The position numbers and the translations under genes were made by a program. Source: an uncultured Collinsella sp. (GTDB lineage Bacteria; Actinomycetota; Coriobacteriia; Coriobacteriales; Coriobacteriaceae). Taken from it: a stretch of DNA of 64,000 nt. Each line of letters begins with the position of its first letter. Position 1 is the first letter of the stretch. Below the pieces are notes generated by a model, which was given only the letters and a program-made list of their open reading frames with translations, did no database searches and was not told the DNA's origin. The stretch covers positions 1 through 64,000 of the forward strand of contig CAKUEW010000001.1 in the NCBI GenBank assembly GCA_934646815.1, read 5' to 3'. Positions 1-7,884 of this stretch are shown here, piece by piece.

Positions 1-48
1 GGCGCCGCTGACCGGTGGACGGCACCGAGCCGTCGCCTGAGATGAGAA

Positions 49-79
49 GGGGGAGGCCTCGCGGCCTCCCCCTTTTTTT
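49..79 (+). terminator. Rho-independent terminator of an upstream gene
   Basis: A perfect 10-bp stem (GGGGGAGGCC with GGCCTCCCCC, loop TCGC) is followed by seven T. It closes a transcript entering from the left of the window. Positions 1-48 show no assignable gene, and the last codons of the upstream gene cannot be placed in frame. Confidence 0.9.
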
Positions 80-140
80 GCGTTTGCGGGGGATAGATCT
101 GAATTGCATGCCTAAAACATGCCTACTAATTGGCTGTAAT

Positions 141-179
141 TTGAGTATTTCAGTTGTATCTGCGAGATAATAACTCGCA
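141..179 (+). promoter_or_regulatory. Candidate coaE promoter with overlapping inverted repeat
   Basis: TTGAGT (141-146) and GATAAT (166-171) form a weak sigma-70-like pair with a 19-bp spacer. A TGCGAG-N7-CTCGCA inverted repeat (161-179) straddles the -10 and could be an operator. This rests on pattern only. Confidence 0.3.
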
Positions 180-199
180 TTGGCGACTGGGAGGCTTTG

Positions 200-841
200 A
201 TGTTTACCGTATTTGTACTTGGCAATATTGCATCGGGTAAATCGACTGCCTGCCGCTACCTTGCGTCCAAAGGCGCTCTTCACATCGATTTGGATGAGCT
301 TGCCAAGTCGCTCTACGTTCCCGGCTCTGACGTTGTAATGGCGCTTGCCGAGGAGTTTGGCTGGGGCATTTTAGATGCCCAGGGCAATGTTTGTCGTAGC
401 GCCCTCGCTTCCCGTGCGTTTGTTTCTCCCGATACCGTTGCTCGTCTTAATGCGATTGTTCATCCGGCTCTTCTTGAGCAGCTTTCGATGAGGATTCTCG
501 ATCCCGTTTGCTGCACGGTCTCGTCGCCTCGGTATCCCCTTGCGGTGGTTGAAGTCTCTGCTCCCAACGGGTTTGAGGATGCCTTTGGTCTTGCCGATGA
601 GATTTTGGTCGTTACTGCTCCTGTCGACATTCGTCGGGATCGTGCTGTTCGTCGTGGAATGGATGGCGCGGACTTTGATGCTCGTTCGTCCTGTCAGCCC
701 GATGAGACGCATCTTTGCGAGCTGGCTTCCACGGTGATCGATAACACTTTGGGTGATGATTCCCTATTTGTGCAGCTTGATGCCTGGATTGCTCAGCATG
801 GCTTTTTGAATGTAACGGACAAGGAGGTTGATAATGCCTAA
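200..841 (+). CDS. coaE: Dephospho-CoA kinase
   Basis: This enzyme phosphorylates the 3'-hydroxyl of dephospho-CoA, the last step of coenzyme A synthesis, in the cytoplasm. The 213-residue product has the P-loop GNIASGKST (residues 8-16), the DLDELAK segment that replaces the usual DADxxA substrate motif, a lid-like RRDRAVRRGM segment, and a late STVIDNT element; the length is normal for CoaE. ATG 200 is chosen over the in-frame TTG at 197 because GGGAGG lies at 189-194, 5 nt upstream. The stop overlaps the start of the next gene, so the two are probably translationally coupled. The N-terminal half is typical; the family assignment is firm although the middle is divergent. Confidence 0.9.
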   Translation: MFTVFVLGNIASGKSTACRYLASKGALHIDLDELAKSLYVPGSDVVMALAEEFGWGILDAQGNVCRSALASRAFVSPDTVARLNAIVHPALLEQLSMRILDPVCCTVSSPRYPLAVVEVSAPNGFEDAFGLADEILVVTAPVDIRRDRAVRRGMDGADFDARSSCQPDETHLCELASTVIDNTLGDDSLFVQLDAWIAQHGFLNVTDKEVDNA

Positions 842-1415
842 AACGAGGTTCTTTACCTGGTTTCGCTTGATTCCCCTGGCAGTCGTCTTTGTTTTTGGCC
901 TTATCTCCCTTGTCTATTCGTATGCGCCGGCGGCATTTTTTAAGCCTCTGTACCCGATTGACTATGAGGCCTATGTTAAGCAGTCGAGTATCTCCCACAA
1001 TCTTGACCCCTATCTTGTCTGCGCCGTGATTAAATCCGAGTCAAATTGGAATCCCGAGGCGCAGTCAAATCAGGGTGCCCAGGGATTGATGCAGCTTATG
1101 CCCGAGACAGCTCAGGATATGATCGATAAGGGGCTTGTTGACGGATCGACCTATTCTGCGGATAACTTGAGCGATCCCGCTACCAATATCGAGTTCGGCT
1201 GCGCCTATCTTTCGTATCTATTGGCCTATTTCAACGGTTCTACGGATAGCGCTATTGCCGCCTACAACGCCGGCATGGGCAATGTGGATGGCTGGGCCCA
1301 GCAGAACACCTCGCTGCACAACGCCATTACGTTTCCCGAGACCCAGGCTTATCTGATTCGCGTGAACAATGCCTGGGTGCGATATAAAACACTCTACCCC
1401 GACAGGTTTGCGTAG
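834..1415 (+). CDS. Membrane-anchored lytic transglycosylase (SLT domain)
   Basis: It probably cleaves peptidoglycan glycan strands to form 1,6-anhydro-muramyl ends at the outer face of the membrane. The 193-residue protein starts with one hydrophobic segment (about residues 11-30), a signal anchor. The Slt70-type domain follows: ESNWNP with catalytic Glu69, then GAQGLMQLMPETA and AAYNAG, the classical three motifs. ATG 834 overlaps the coaE stop by 8 nt and has AAGGAGG (821-827) at 6-nt spacing; an in-frame TTG at 828 is rejected. A lone SLT domain without LysM is typical of the short forms found beside coaE in related genomes. Which glycan bond geometry it uses is inferred from the family. 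Confidence 0.88.
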   Translation: MPKTRFFTWFRLIPLAVVFVFGLISLVYSYAPAAFFKPLYPIDYEAYVKQSSISHNLDPYLVCAVIKSESNWNPEAQSNQGAQGLMQLMPETAQDMIDKGLVDGSTYSADNLSDPATNIEFGCAYLSYLLAYFNGSTDSAIAAYNAGMGNVDGWAQQNTSLHNAITFPETQAYLIRVNNAWVRYKTLYPDRFA

Positions 1416-1466
1416 GACTGGCGCTGCCGTCTTCGTATACTGAAGGCCAGCGAGTTAGGAGCGTCC

Positions 1467-3707
1467 ATGGCTGAATTTGAAGTTGAGCGCGTTGGCGGAG
1501 AGCTCAAACGTTTTGGCGTAGAGGGCTCTGAGGTGCCATTTAAGGTCGTATCTCCGTATGAGCCTGCCGGATCACAGCCCAAGGCGATTGAGTCTCTTGT
1601 ACAGGGTGTGAGGGACGGAGACCGGTACCAGGTTCTGCTGGGCGTGACTGGCTCGGGCAAGACGTTTACGATGGCAAAGACTATCGAGGCGCTTGGTAAG
1701 CCGACGCTTGTCATGGCTCCCAATAAGACGCTGGCGGCACAGCTCGCCAGTGAGCTTAAGGAGTTCTTCCCCAATAACGCAGTGGTCTACTTTGTGTCGT
1801 ATTACGACTACTATCAGCCCGAGGCCTATGTGCCGCAAAGCGATACGTATATCGAGAAAGACTCTTCGATTAACGAAGAGGTCGAGATGCTGCGCCATCA
1901 GGCGACGGCGTCGCTGCTGTCGCGTCGCGATGTGATCGTGGTCGCGTCGGTATCGTGTATTTACGGCATCGGCTCTCCTGAGGATTACGCTGGCCTGGCG
2001 CCAAATGTCGACAAGAAGGTGCCGCTCGAGCGCGATGACTTTATCCATGCGCTCATTGACATCCAATATGATCGTAACGACTATGATCTTGCTCGTGGCA
2101 CCTTTCGCGTACGAGGCGACGTTGTCGATGTCTATCCTCCCTATGCCGAGCACCCGCTGCGCTTTGAGTTCTTTGGCGATGAGGTCGAGCTGATTGCCGA
2201 GATTGATGAAGTGACTGGCGAGATGTTGCGCGAATATGAGGCCGTTCCCGTTTGGCCGGCATCGCATTATGTGACCGAGAAGCCCAAGGTCAAGGCGGCG
2301 CTTAAGTCGATTAGCGATGAATGCGAAAAGCGTGTTGCCGAGCTCAAGGCCACTGATAAACTGCTCGAGGCCCAACGTCTGCAGCAACGCACCGATTATG
2401 ACCTAGAAATGCTCGAGACCATGGGCTTTTGCAACGGCATCGAGAACTACTCGCGTCATTTGGATGGACGTAAGCCGGGCGAGCCGCCGTTTACGCTCAT
2501 CGATTATTTCCCCAAGGACATGCTTTGCATTATCGACGAGAGCCATGTGACCGTACCTCAGATTCGCGGCATGCACGAGGGGGACCGCTCGCGTAAGGTG
2601 ACGCTTGTTGAGCATGGTTTTCGCCTGCCCTCGGCGCTCGACAACCGCCCGCTTCGCTTTGATGAGTTTGAGGCGAGGATTCCGCAGTTCATCTATGTCT
2701 CGGCAACGCCGGGCGATTACGAGCTGCGCGTGAGTCAAAACGATGTCGAGCAGATCATCCGTCCGACGGGTCTGCTCGATCCCAAGATCGACGTTCGACC
2801 GGTTCGCGGCCAGATTGATGACCTTGAGGATGAGATTCGCGAGCGTGTGGCCCGTAAGGAGCGCGTACTGGTGACCACGCTGACCAAGCGTATGGCAGAG
2901 GACCTGACTGATCATCTGCTCGATGCCGGCATTAAGGTCAACTATATGCACTCCGATACGGCGACGATGGATCGCGTCGAGATTCTGCGAACGCTGCGCG
3001 AGGGCAAGATCGACGTTTTGGTCGGCATCAACCTGCTGCGTGAGGGCCTGGACCTGCCCGAGGTCTCGCTCGTGGCAATCCTCGATGCCGATAAGGAAGG
3101 CTTCTTGCGCAACCGCCGTTCGCTGATTCAGACCATCGGCCGTGCCGCCCGTAATGCCGACGGCGAGGTCATCATGTATGCCGATGTGGTAACGGACTCC
3201 ATGCGTGAGGCAATTGATGAAACGCAGCGCCGCCGCGAGATTCAGATGGCCTACAACGAAGAGCATGGGATTGTGCCCAAGACGGTGCGCAAGGCCATCA
3301 ATGACATTTCGAGCTTTATTGCCGAGGCCGAAAAGACGGTGGGCTCCAAGGGGCGCTCGAAGGGCGATTCGTTGGGCCACGGTGCGTTCTATACACCTGA
3401 TGAGTCGGGCGAGGGCGGCGTGCCGGAGACGGTTGTGCCAGAACAGACGCTTGCCGAACAGCTTGAGGAGCTTCCTCGCGATGAGTTGGTTCGGATTGTT
3501 GAGACGATGGAAGAGGACATGCGCAACGCCTCCGCGGCTATGGACTTTGAGGAGGCCGCTCGCTTGCGTGATGCGGTGGTCCAGATAAGGTCCATGCTTG
3601 AGGGCACAACCGAGGATGAGGCAATTGAGCGCTTGCGCTCGCAGGCTCGCAAAGGTTCCGCGTTTGCCTCGGGCAGAAAGCGTCAGGGCGCGCGGTTTAA
3701 GAAATAA
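1467..3707 (+). CDS. uvrB: Excinuclease ABC subunit B
   Basis: UvrB is the damage-verifying helicase-like subunit of nucleotide excision repair. It is loaded by UvrA and recruits UvrC. The 746-residue protein has Walker A GVTGSGKT (59-66), the beta-hairpin region with [10 protein letters not shown] that probes the DNA, the DESH box in [11 protein letters not shown], helicase motifs ending in QTIGRAARN, and a C-terminal UVR domain (about 675-710, [11 protein letters not shown]) that contacts UvrC. A basic tail follows. The start ATG 1467 has TTAGGAG upstream. A possible -10 TATACT lies at 1436-1441. The gene is transcribed separately from uvrA and uvrC, which lie 4 and 10 kb downstream. Confidence 0.98.
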   Translation: MAEFEVERVGGELKRFGVEGSEVPFKVVSPYEPAGSQPKAIESLVQGVRDGDRYQVLLGVTGSGKTFTMAKTIEALGKPTLVMAPNKTLAAQLASELKEFFPNNAVVYFVSYYDYYQPEAYVPQSDTYIEKDSSINEEVEMLRHQATASLLSRRDVIVVASVSCIYGIGSPEDYAGLAPNVDKKVPLERDDFIHALIDIQYDRNDYDLARGTFRVRGDVVDVYPPYAEHPLRFEFFGDEVELIAEIDEVTGEMLREYEAVPVWPASHYVTEKPKVKAALKSISDECEKRVAELKATDKLLEAQRLQQRTDYDLEMLETMGFCNGIENYSRHLDGRKPGEPPFTLIDYFPKDMLCIIDESHVTVPQIRGMHEGDRSRKVTLVEHGFRLPSALDNRPLRFDEFEARIPQFIYVSATPGDYELRVSQNDVEQIIRPTGLLDPKIDVRPVRGQIDDLEDEIRERVARKERVLVTTLTKRMAEDLTDHLLDAGIKVNYMHSDTATMDRVEILRTLREGKIDVLVGINLLREGLDLPEVSLVAILDADKEGFLRNRRSLIQTIGRAARNADGEVIMYADVVTDSMREAIDETQRRREIQMAYNEEHGIVPKTVRKAINDISSFIAEAEKTVGSKGRSKGDSLGHGAFYTPDESGEGGVPETVVPEQTLAEQLEELPRDELVRIVETMEEDMRNASAAMDFEEAARLRDAVVQIRSMLEGTTEDEAIERLRSQARKGSAFASGRKRQGARFKK

Positions 3708-3709
3708 GG

Positions 3710-3747
3710 GTAGGGCCCTGAACGACATTGTGCGTTCGGGGCCCTAC
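3710..3747. terminator. Bidirectional terminator between convergent genes
   Basis: A 15-bp stem (GTAGGGCCCTGAACG at 3710-3724 pairing with 3733-3747, one G-T wobble) lies between uvrB on the plus strand and the oxidoreductase ending at 3761 on the minus strand. A T-rich stretch follows on the plus side. Confidence 0.8.
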
Positions 3748-3760
3748 TTGTTGTGGGGGA

Positions 3761-5401
3761 TTAGAGGTCGTCGATCAGGGCTTCGGCGCAGCGGATGCCG
3801 TCGGTTGCGGCACTCATGATGCCGCCGGCATATCCGGCTCCCTCGCCGCAGGGGTAAAGGCCCGGGGTTGCTACGGCGTGGCACGTTCGATCTCGGGCGA
3901 CGGTGACCGGGGAGCTCGAACGCGTCTCCACGCCGGTGAGGACGGCGTCGGGGCGGTCGAAGCCGTGTAGCTTTTTGCCCAGCAGGGGGATGCCCAGCCG
4001 GAGCGACTCGATAATGTGCTGCGGCAGGGCCTTGTCAATTGCCGTCCACGTTACGCCGGGCGGATAGCTGGGCTTAACTTTTCCGGGGCCCGTGCTGGCG
4101 CGTCCCGCTAGGAAATCGTCGACGCACTGCGCCGGTGCGCTCCAGTTGGATCCGCCCAGCCGATAGGCGGCTGCCTCGCAGGTGCGCTGGAGCTCAATGC
4201 CTGCAAGGGGGTCGTCACAGGGGAGATCATCGGGCGTGACATTGACGAGCAACGCCGCGTTGGCGTTGCGCCCATCGCGGGCGTTAAGGCTGGCTCCGTT
4301 AACGCAGAGGTGGCCTGGCTCTGAGGAAGCGGCGACAACCTGTCCGCCGGGGCACATGCAAAACGAGAAGACGCTGCGGCCGTTGGGGAGATGGGCGACA
4401 AGTTTATAAGGGGCGGCCCCGAGAGCGGGGTGGCCTGCCGATGGTCCATATTGCGCGTGGTCGATATCGCGCTGGGGATGCTCGATGCGAACGCCCATGG
4501 CAAAGGTCTTTTGCGCGAGGGCCACGTTATGTTCCTTGAGGAGCTCAAAGACATCGCGGGCAGAATGTCCGCAGGCGAGAATCAGGTGGTTCGTGGCGAT
4601 ATGCTCGGGCGTATCGCGTGATGCTGCCTGCACATCGATACCGTTGATGGCGCCAGTTGCATCGGTGCAGATATCGACGAGCTTGGTCCGGTAGAAAACG
4701 GTGCCCCCGAGCCGCTCGATACGCCGCGCGATGTTGGTGACCACTGCGGGCAGAATGTCGGATCCGATATGCGGCTTGGCATCCCAAAGGATGTCGCGCG
4801 GTGCACCTGCGTCAACAAACGTCTCGAGAATCAGACGGTGTGCCGGGTTTTTGGTTCCCGTGTTGAGCTTGCCGTCCGAAAATGTTCCGGCGCCGCCAAG
4901 GCCAAATTGAATATTGCTTTCGGGGTCTAGGACGCGCTCCTTAAGAAAGAGATCGATGACCTGCGATCGGCGTTGCGCTGGGTCGCCGCGTTCAATCAAA
5001 AGGGGCTTAAGGCTCGCCTCGGCAAGGGTGAGTGCGGCGAAAAGACCGGCACAGCCGGCGCCGACAACGATGGGGCGCTCTTGGGGCACATCGGAGACGG
5101 GGGAGGGGAATGAGAGGTCATCGCGCTCCACCATGCGGGCACGCGAACGGTCGCGGTCGGCAACGCCGTCGATTGCTGCTCGCTCGATATCTGGGTTCGT
5201 CAGCTCAACACGAAAGCTGAGGATAAAGTGGACGTCTCGTTTTTTGCGAGCGTCAATCGACTTGCGATGGAGCTCGATGGTTTTAATCTGGGAGTCCTTG
5301 CATCGCAAAACTCGCTTGACGGCGCGCTTGCCAACGGCAAGGCAGGCGTTTTCGTCGCGAGCCTCGTCGAGCGTTGCGTGGACTTGGCTGATTTCAATCA
5401 T
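3761..5401 (-). CDS. NAD(P)/FAD-dependent dehydrogenase, COG2509-like
   Basis: This is a flavoprotein of the uncharacterised FAD-utilising dehydrogenase family COG2509; its substrate is not known. The 546-residue protein has an N-terminal alpha/beta domain of about 95 residues. The Rossmann dinucleotide motif GAGCAGLFAALTLAE then binds FAD, and the C-terminal GEGAGYAGGIMSAATDG closes the FAD site. The open frame runs further upstream to 5815, but that part has no Met-rich or conserved sequence and overlaps the next gene, so ATG 5401 is used; AAGGAG lies directly upstream on the minus strand. A hairpin at 5428-5452 separates it from the upstream flavoprotein gene. Confidence 0.85.
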   Translation of the reverse strand: MIEISQVHATLDEARDENACLAVGKRAVKRVLRCKDSQIKTIELHRKSIDARKKRDVHFILSFRVELTNPDIERAAIDGVADRDRSRARMVERDDLSFPSPVSDVPQERPIVVGAGCAGLFAALTLAEASLKPLLIERGDPAQRRSQVIDLFLKERVLDPESNIQFGLGGAGTFSDGKLNTGTKNPAHRLILETFVDAGAPRDILWDAKPHIGSDILPAVVTNIARRIERLGGTVFYRTKLVDICTDATGAINGIDVQAASRDTPEHIATNHLILACGHSARDVFELLKEHNVALAQKTFAMGVRIEHPQRDIDHAQYGPSAGHPALGAAPYKLVAHLPNGRSVFSFCMCPGGQVVAASSEPGHLCVNGASLNARDGRNANAALLVNVTPDDLPCDDPLAGIELQRTCEAAAYRLGGSNWSAPAQCVDDFLAGRASTGPGKVKPSYPPGVTWTAIDKALPQHIIESLRLGIPLLGKKLHGFDRPDAVLTGVETRSSSPVTVARDRTCHAVATPGLYPCGEGAGYAGGIMSAATDGIRCAEALIDDL

Positions 5402-5427
5402 CGAGGTCTCCTTAGAAGCAAGAAAGA

Positions 5428-5452
5428 GGCCGTCCGGTGCGCCCAGACGGCC
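5428..5452 (-). terminator. Terminator between two flavoprotein genes
   Basis: On the minus strand GGCCGTC pairs with GACGGCC and is followed by TCTTTCTT. It lies downstream of the HI0933-like gene and just before the COG2509-like gene, so it may act as a partial terminator. Confidence 0.6.
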
Positions 5453-5481
5453 CGATTGCGTTTTGATTATAGACGGCGAGG

Positions 5482-6753
5482 CTATAGGCTGTTTGCAGCG
5501 CGCATGCCCGAAAGCCATGCCCATGCAAGGTTGAAACCTCCGCAGTCGGCGTCGACATCGAGGGCTTCGCCGCATATATGGAGCGGAGCGCCGTACGCAT
5601 CGCCGCAAGACAGGTTGGGTGTCGAAACGACATCGGTTGGTATGCCGCCGCGCGTGACCTGTGCCGAACGCTCCTCTGCCGCTCCCTTTGCGAGCAATTT
5701 GAAGTGTTTGAGGATTGAGACCAGGTGGGAAACGTCGTGCGATTCGGGATGACTTTGTCCATATGCCGTGCAGACAACGCGGGAAAGCTGGGACGCGAGC
5801 ATGCCGTCCAACCAACGGGGTTCGCGGTGCGAAAACTCGCCGAGCACATCGGCGCGGTGCCGAAGGATGCCGAGAAGCTCTTCGCGGGAAAGTTCGGGGA
5901 AGAAATCGATTAAGACGGTGTCGCCGGGCTGGATTCGTCGGGAAAGGTTGAAAACCGCAACGCCCGAGATGCCAAACGGGCGGAACAGAATCTCGCCGTC
6001 TTCACGCCAGAGTTCCTCGTGGTTGCGGGCGAGCGCTATGCGGGCGCGAACTCTGAGCCCGTCAAGTGTCTCGAGTGCCGACTGATCTCCGACGACCGAA
6101 GCCGCCACGGGGCAAAGGACGGGGCATTGGGCTGTGAGGGGCAGGCCGAACATCGTGGCGATATCGCCTGGATGCCCTCCTGTGGCGATAATCACAGCCT
6201 TTGCTTGCATGGTTTCGCTTGTCCGCGGCGTGTCGGCAAGCGCTTTTCGAAGCGAACGGAGCTCGGTTTTTCGCTCGCCTCGTTTTTTTGCCTTGAGCTG
6301 ACGTGCGGGGCGATCGACTCTGAGCAGCCAGCCATCGCTTCCTGCATGCGCCGAGGTGACATCGGCGCCGCAAAGCAGCGTAACCCCAAGCCGATTGCAG
6401 GCGTTAAGAAGCGCATCGCGCACTGATTCGGCGCGTAGGGAGCGCGGGTACAGTCGGCCCTTCTCGGAGGTCGTCATGATGCCTAGGGAGGAAAAGAAGC
6501 GCTCGAGTTCTTGTTCGGGATTGGGGTCCATGACAGACTCGACAAATGCGGGGTGGCTGTAGCGCTGGTAGTCGATCGACTCGTTTGAGAGATTGCAACG
6601 GCCGTTTCCGGTCGCAAGAAGCTTAAGGCCGCAGGCGACGTCGCGCTCGATGACGCAGGCGCGCTGTCCCGCACGTGCGGCTGTAATGGCGGCGGCGAGG
6701 CCCGAAGCCCCGCCGCCGATAATTAAGACGTCATAGAAGGCGCGTGTGTCCAC
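5482..6753 (-). CDS. HI0933/BaiN-family FAD-dependent oxidoreductase
   Basis: It is a flavoprotein of the HI0933 (YhiN, BaiN) family, COG2081. The substrate is not established for most members; BaiN of gut clostridia has been linked to bile acid reduction, but that cannot be transferred here. The 423-residue protein starts with the FAD motif IIGGGASGLAAAITAARAG, has the family hallmark GNGRCNLSN near residue 52, ATGG before the middle domain, and the C-terminal GGFNLAWAWLSG that completes the FAD site. The GTG start at 6753 follows the stop of the upstream Mrp gene with no gap, so the two are co-translated. Confidence 0.88.
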   Translation of the reverse strand: MDTRAFYDVLIIGGGASGLAAAITAARAGQRACVIERDVACGLKLLATGNGRCNLSNESIDYQRYSHPAFVESVMDPNPEQELERFFSSLGIMTTSEKGRLYPRSLRAESVRDALLNACNRLGVTLLCGADVTSAHAGSDGWLLRVDRPARQLKAKKRGERKTELRSLRKALADTPRTSETMQAKAVIIATGGHPGDIATMFGLPLTAQCPVLCPVAASVVGDQSALETLDGLRVRARIALARNHEELWREDGEILFRPFGISGVAVFNLSRRIQPGDTVLIDFFPELSREELLGILRHRADVLGEFSHREPRWLDGMLASQLSRVVCTAYGQSHPESHDVSHLVSILKHFKLLAKGAAEERSAQVTRGGIPTDVVSTPNLSCGDAYGAPLHICGEALDVDADCGGFNLAWAWLSGMRAANSL

Positions 6754-7584
6754 TTAGGCCTCATCGGTCTCGTGCGCGGCAATGGCCTCGACGGTGGCGA
6801 CGGCCTGGGGCAAAAGGTCACTTGGCAGCGCGGTCTCAATCTCTCCCTTGTCACAGGCCTCGGCGAGTGCGGGGTTGATGGGCAGCTGGCCCAAGATGTC
6901 GAGGTTGTAGCGCTCGGCAACCTCGGGGAGCTTGCTCTTGCCAAAGACCTCGATCTTCTTGCCGCAATCGGGGCACTCGATATAGCTCATGTTCTCGACG
7001 ATGCCCAGGATGGGGACGTTCATCTTCTCGGCCATGTTGACGGCCTTGGCGACGATCATGGAGACCAGGTCCTGCGGGCTCGTGACGATGACGATGCCGT
7101 CAATGGGCAGCGACTGGAACACCGTGAGGGCGACATCGCCCGTTCCCGGGGGCATGTCCACCAGCAGGTGGTCGATAGGACCCCAGGAGGTTTCGCTCCA
7201 GAACTGCCGAATGGCGCCGGCGATGACCGGACCGCGCCAAAGGACCGGATCGGTTTCATTTTGCAGCAGCAGGTTGGAACTCATGACCTTGACGCCGCGC
7301 TCGGAGATCTCGGGCAGCATAAGGTTGCCGAGAGCGTGGACGTGACGCCCGCTCATGCCGAACATTTTAGGGATGGACGGGCCGGTGATGTCAGCGTCCA
7401 GAATGCCGACCTTGTGGCCGTGGCGGGCGAGCTCGGTGGCGATGGCGCCCGTGACGAGCGACTTGCCGACGCCGCCCTTGCCGGAAAGAACCGCAATAAC
7501 GCGCTTGACCTCGGAAAGCGTGTTCTCTTGGAACTGCGACGGCTCCGTCGGTCCGCCGGCGGCCTGTGCGTGCTCGCAACCCAT
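6754..7584 (-). CDS. apbC: Mrp/NBP35-type Fe-S cluster carrier ATPase
   Basis: It is a P-loop ATPase of the Mrp/ApbC/NBP35 family that carries and delivers iron-sulfur clusters in the cytoplasm. The 276-residue product has the deviant Walker A VLSGKGGVGKS, the DADITGPS switch, DMPPGTGD (Walker B region), and CPDCG near residue 200, the CxxC that holds a bridging cluster in the dimer. The N-terminus lacks the MIP18 domain found in longer Mrp proteins. An early Cys3 could help bind a cluster, but the classic NBP35 four-Cys N-terminus is absent. The ATG at 7584 is preceded by AAAGGAG. It is first in a two-gene unit with the HI0933-like flavoprotein. Confidence 0.9.
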   Translation of the reverse strand: MGCEHAQAAGGPTEPSQFQENTLSEVKRVIAVLSGKGGVGKSLVTGAIATELARHGHKVGILDADITGPSIPKMFGMSGRHVHALGNLMLPEISERGVKVMSSNLLLQNETDPVLWRGPVIAGAIRQFWSETSWGPIDHLLVDMPPGTGDVALTVFQSLPIDGIVIVTSPQDLVSMIVAKAVNMAEKMNVPILGIVENMSYIECPDCGKKIEVFGKSKLPEVAERYNLDILGQLPINPALAEACDKGEIETALPSDLLPQAVATVEAIAAHETDEA

Positions 7585-7606
7585 ATAAGACTCCTTTGTA
7601 TTTGTT

Positions 7607-7620
7607 GGGACCTAGGTCCC
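7607..7620. promoter_or_regulatory. Perfect 14-bp palindrome in the apbC 5' region
   Basis: GGGACCTAGGTCCC is a perfect palindrome 23 nt upstream of the apbC start and just downstream of a TACAAT -10-like element (minus strand, near 7640). It could be an operator for a dimeric repressor. The regulator is unknown. Confidence 0.35.
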
Positions 7621-7810
7621 GCGATGTGACACGAGCGTCATTGTACCCTCGTTTGCGGGCGGGAGTCATATATGGCGAGGCCAAAACGTATGCCATGCGT
7701 CGCGCCTTGCGTCGCGCGCGGTGTCTACGGCTGCGGAGCTTGCCGTCAGGCGCGAGCCGCGGGAGGCGGAGACTACTTGGCAAAACGAAAGGTCTGCGAA
7801 TCTTAATTTA

Positions 7811-7824
7811 CGAACACCTGTGCG
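7811..7824 (+). promoter_or_regulatory. Possible degenerate SOS (LexA) box before uvrA
   Basis: CGAACACCTGTGCG differs at one position from the Gram-positive LexA pattern CGAAC-N4-GTTCG and sits 61 nt upstream of uvrA. uvrA is an SOS gene in many bacteria. A weak inverted repeat (TGAGT-N7-ACTCA) follows. The rest of the 300-nt gap 7585-7884 holds no gene that I can support. Confidence 0.35.
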
Positions 7825-7884
7825 CATTGAGTGCGTTAAACTCATCACAGTCTGTTTCGATGCAATAGGAGGCAAGGAGCTTCC

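Noticed and set aside
5402..5815. N-terminal extension of the COG2509-like oxidoreductase
   Set aside because: It overlaps the well-supported HI0933-like gene and the terminator at 5428-5452, and it is Arg-rich shadow sequence.
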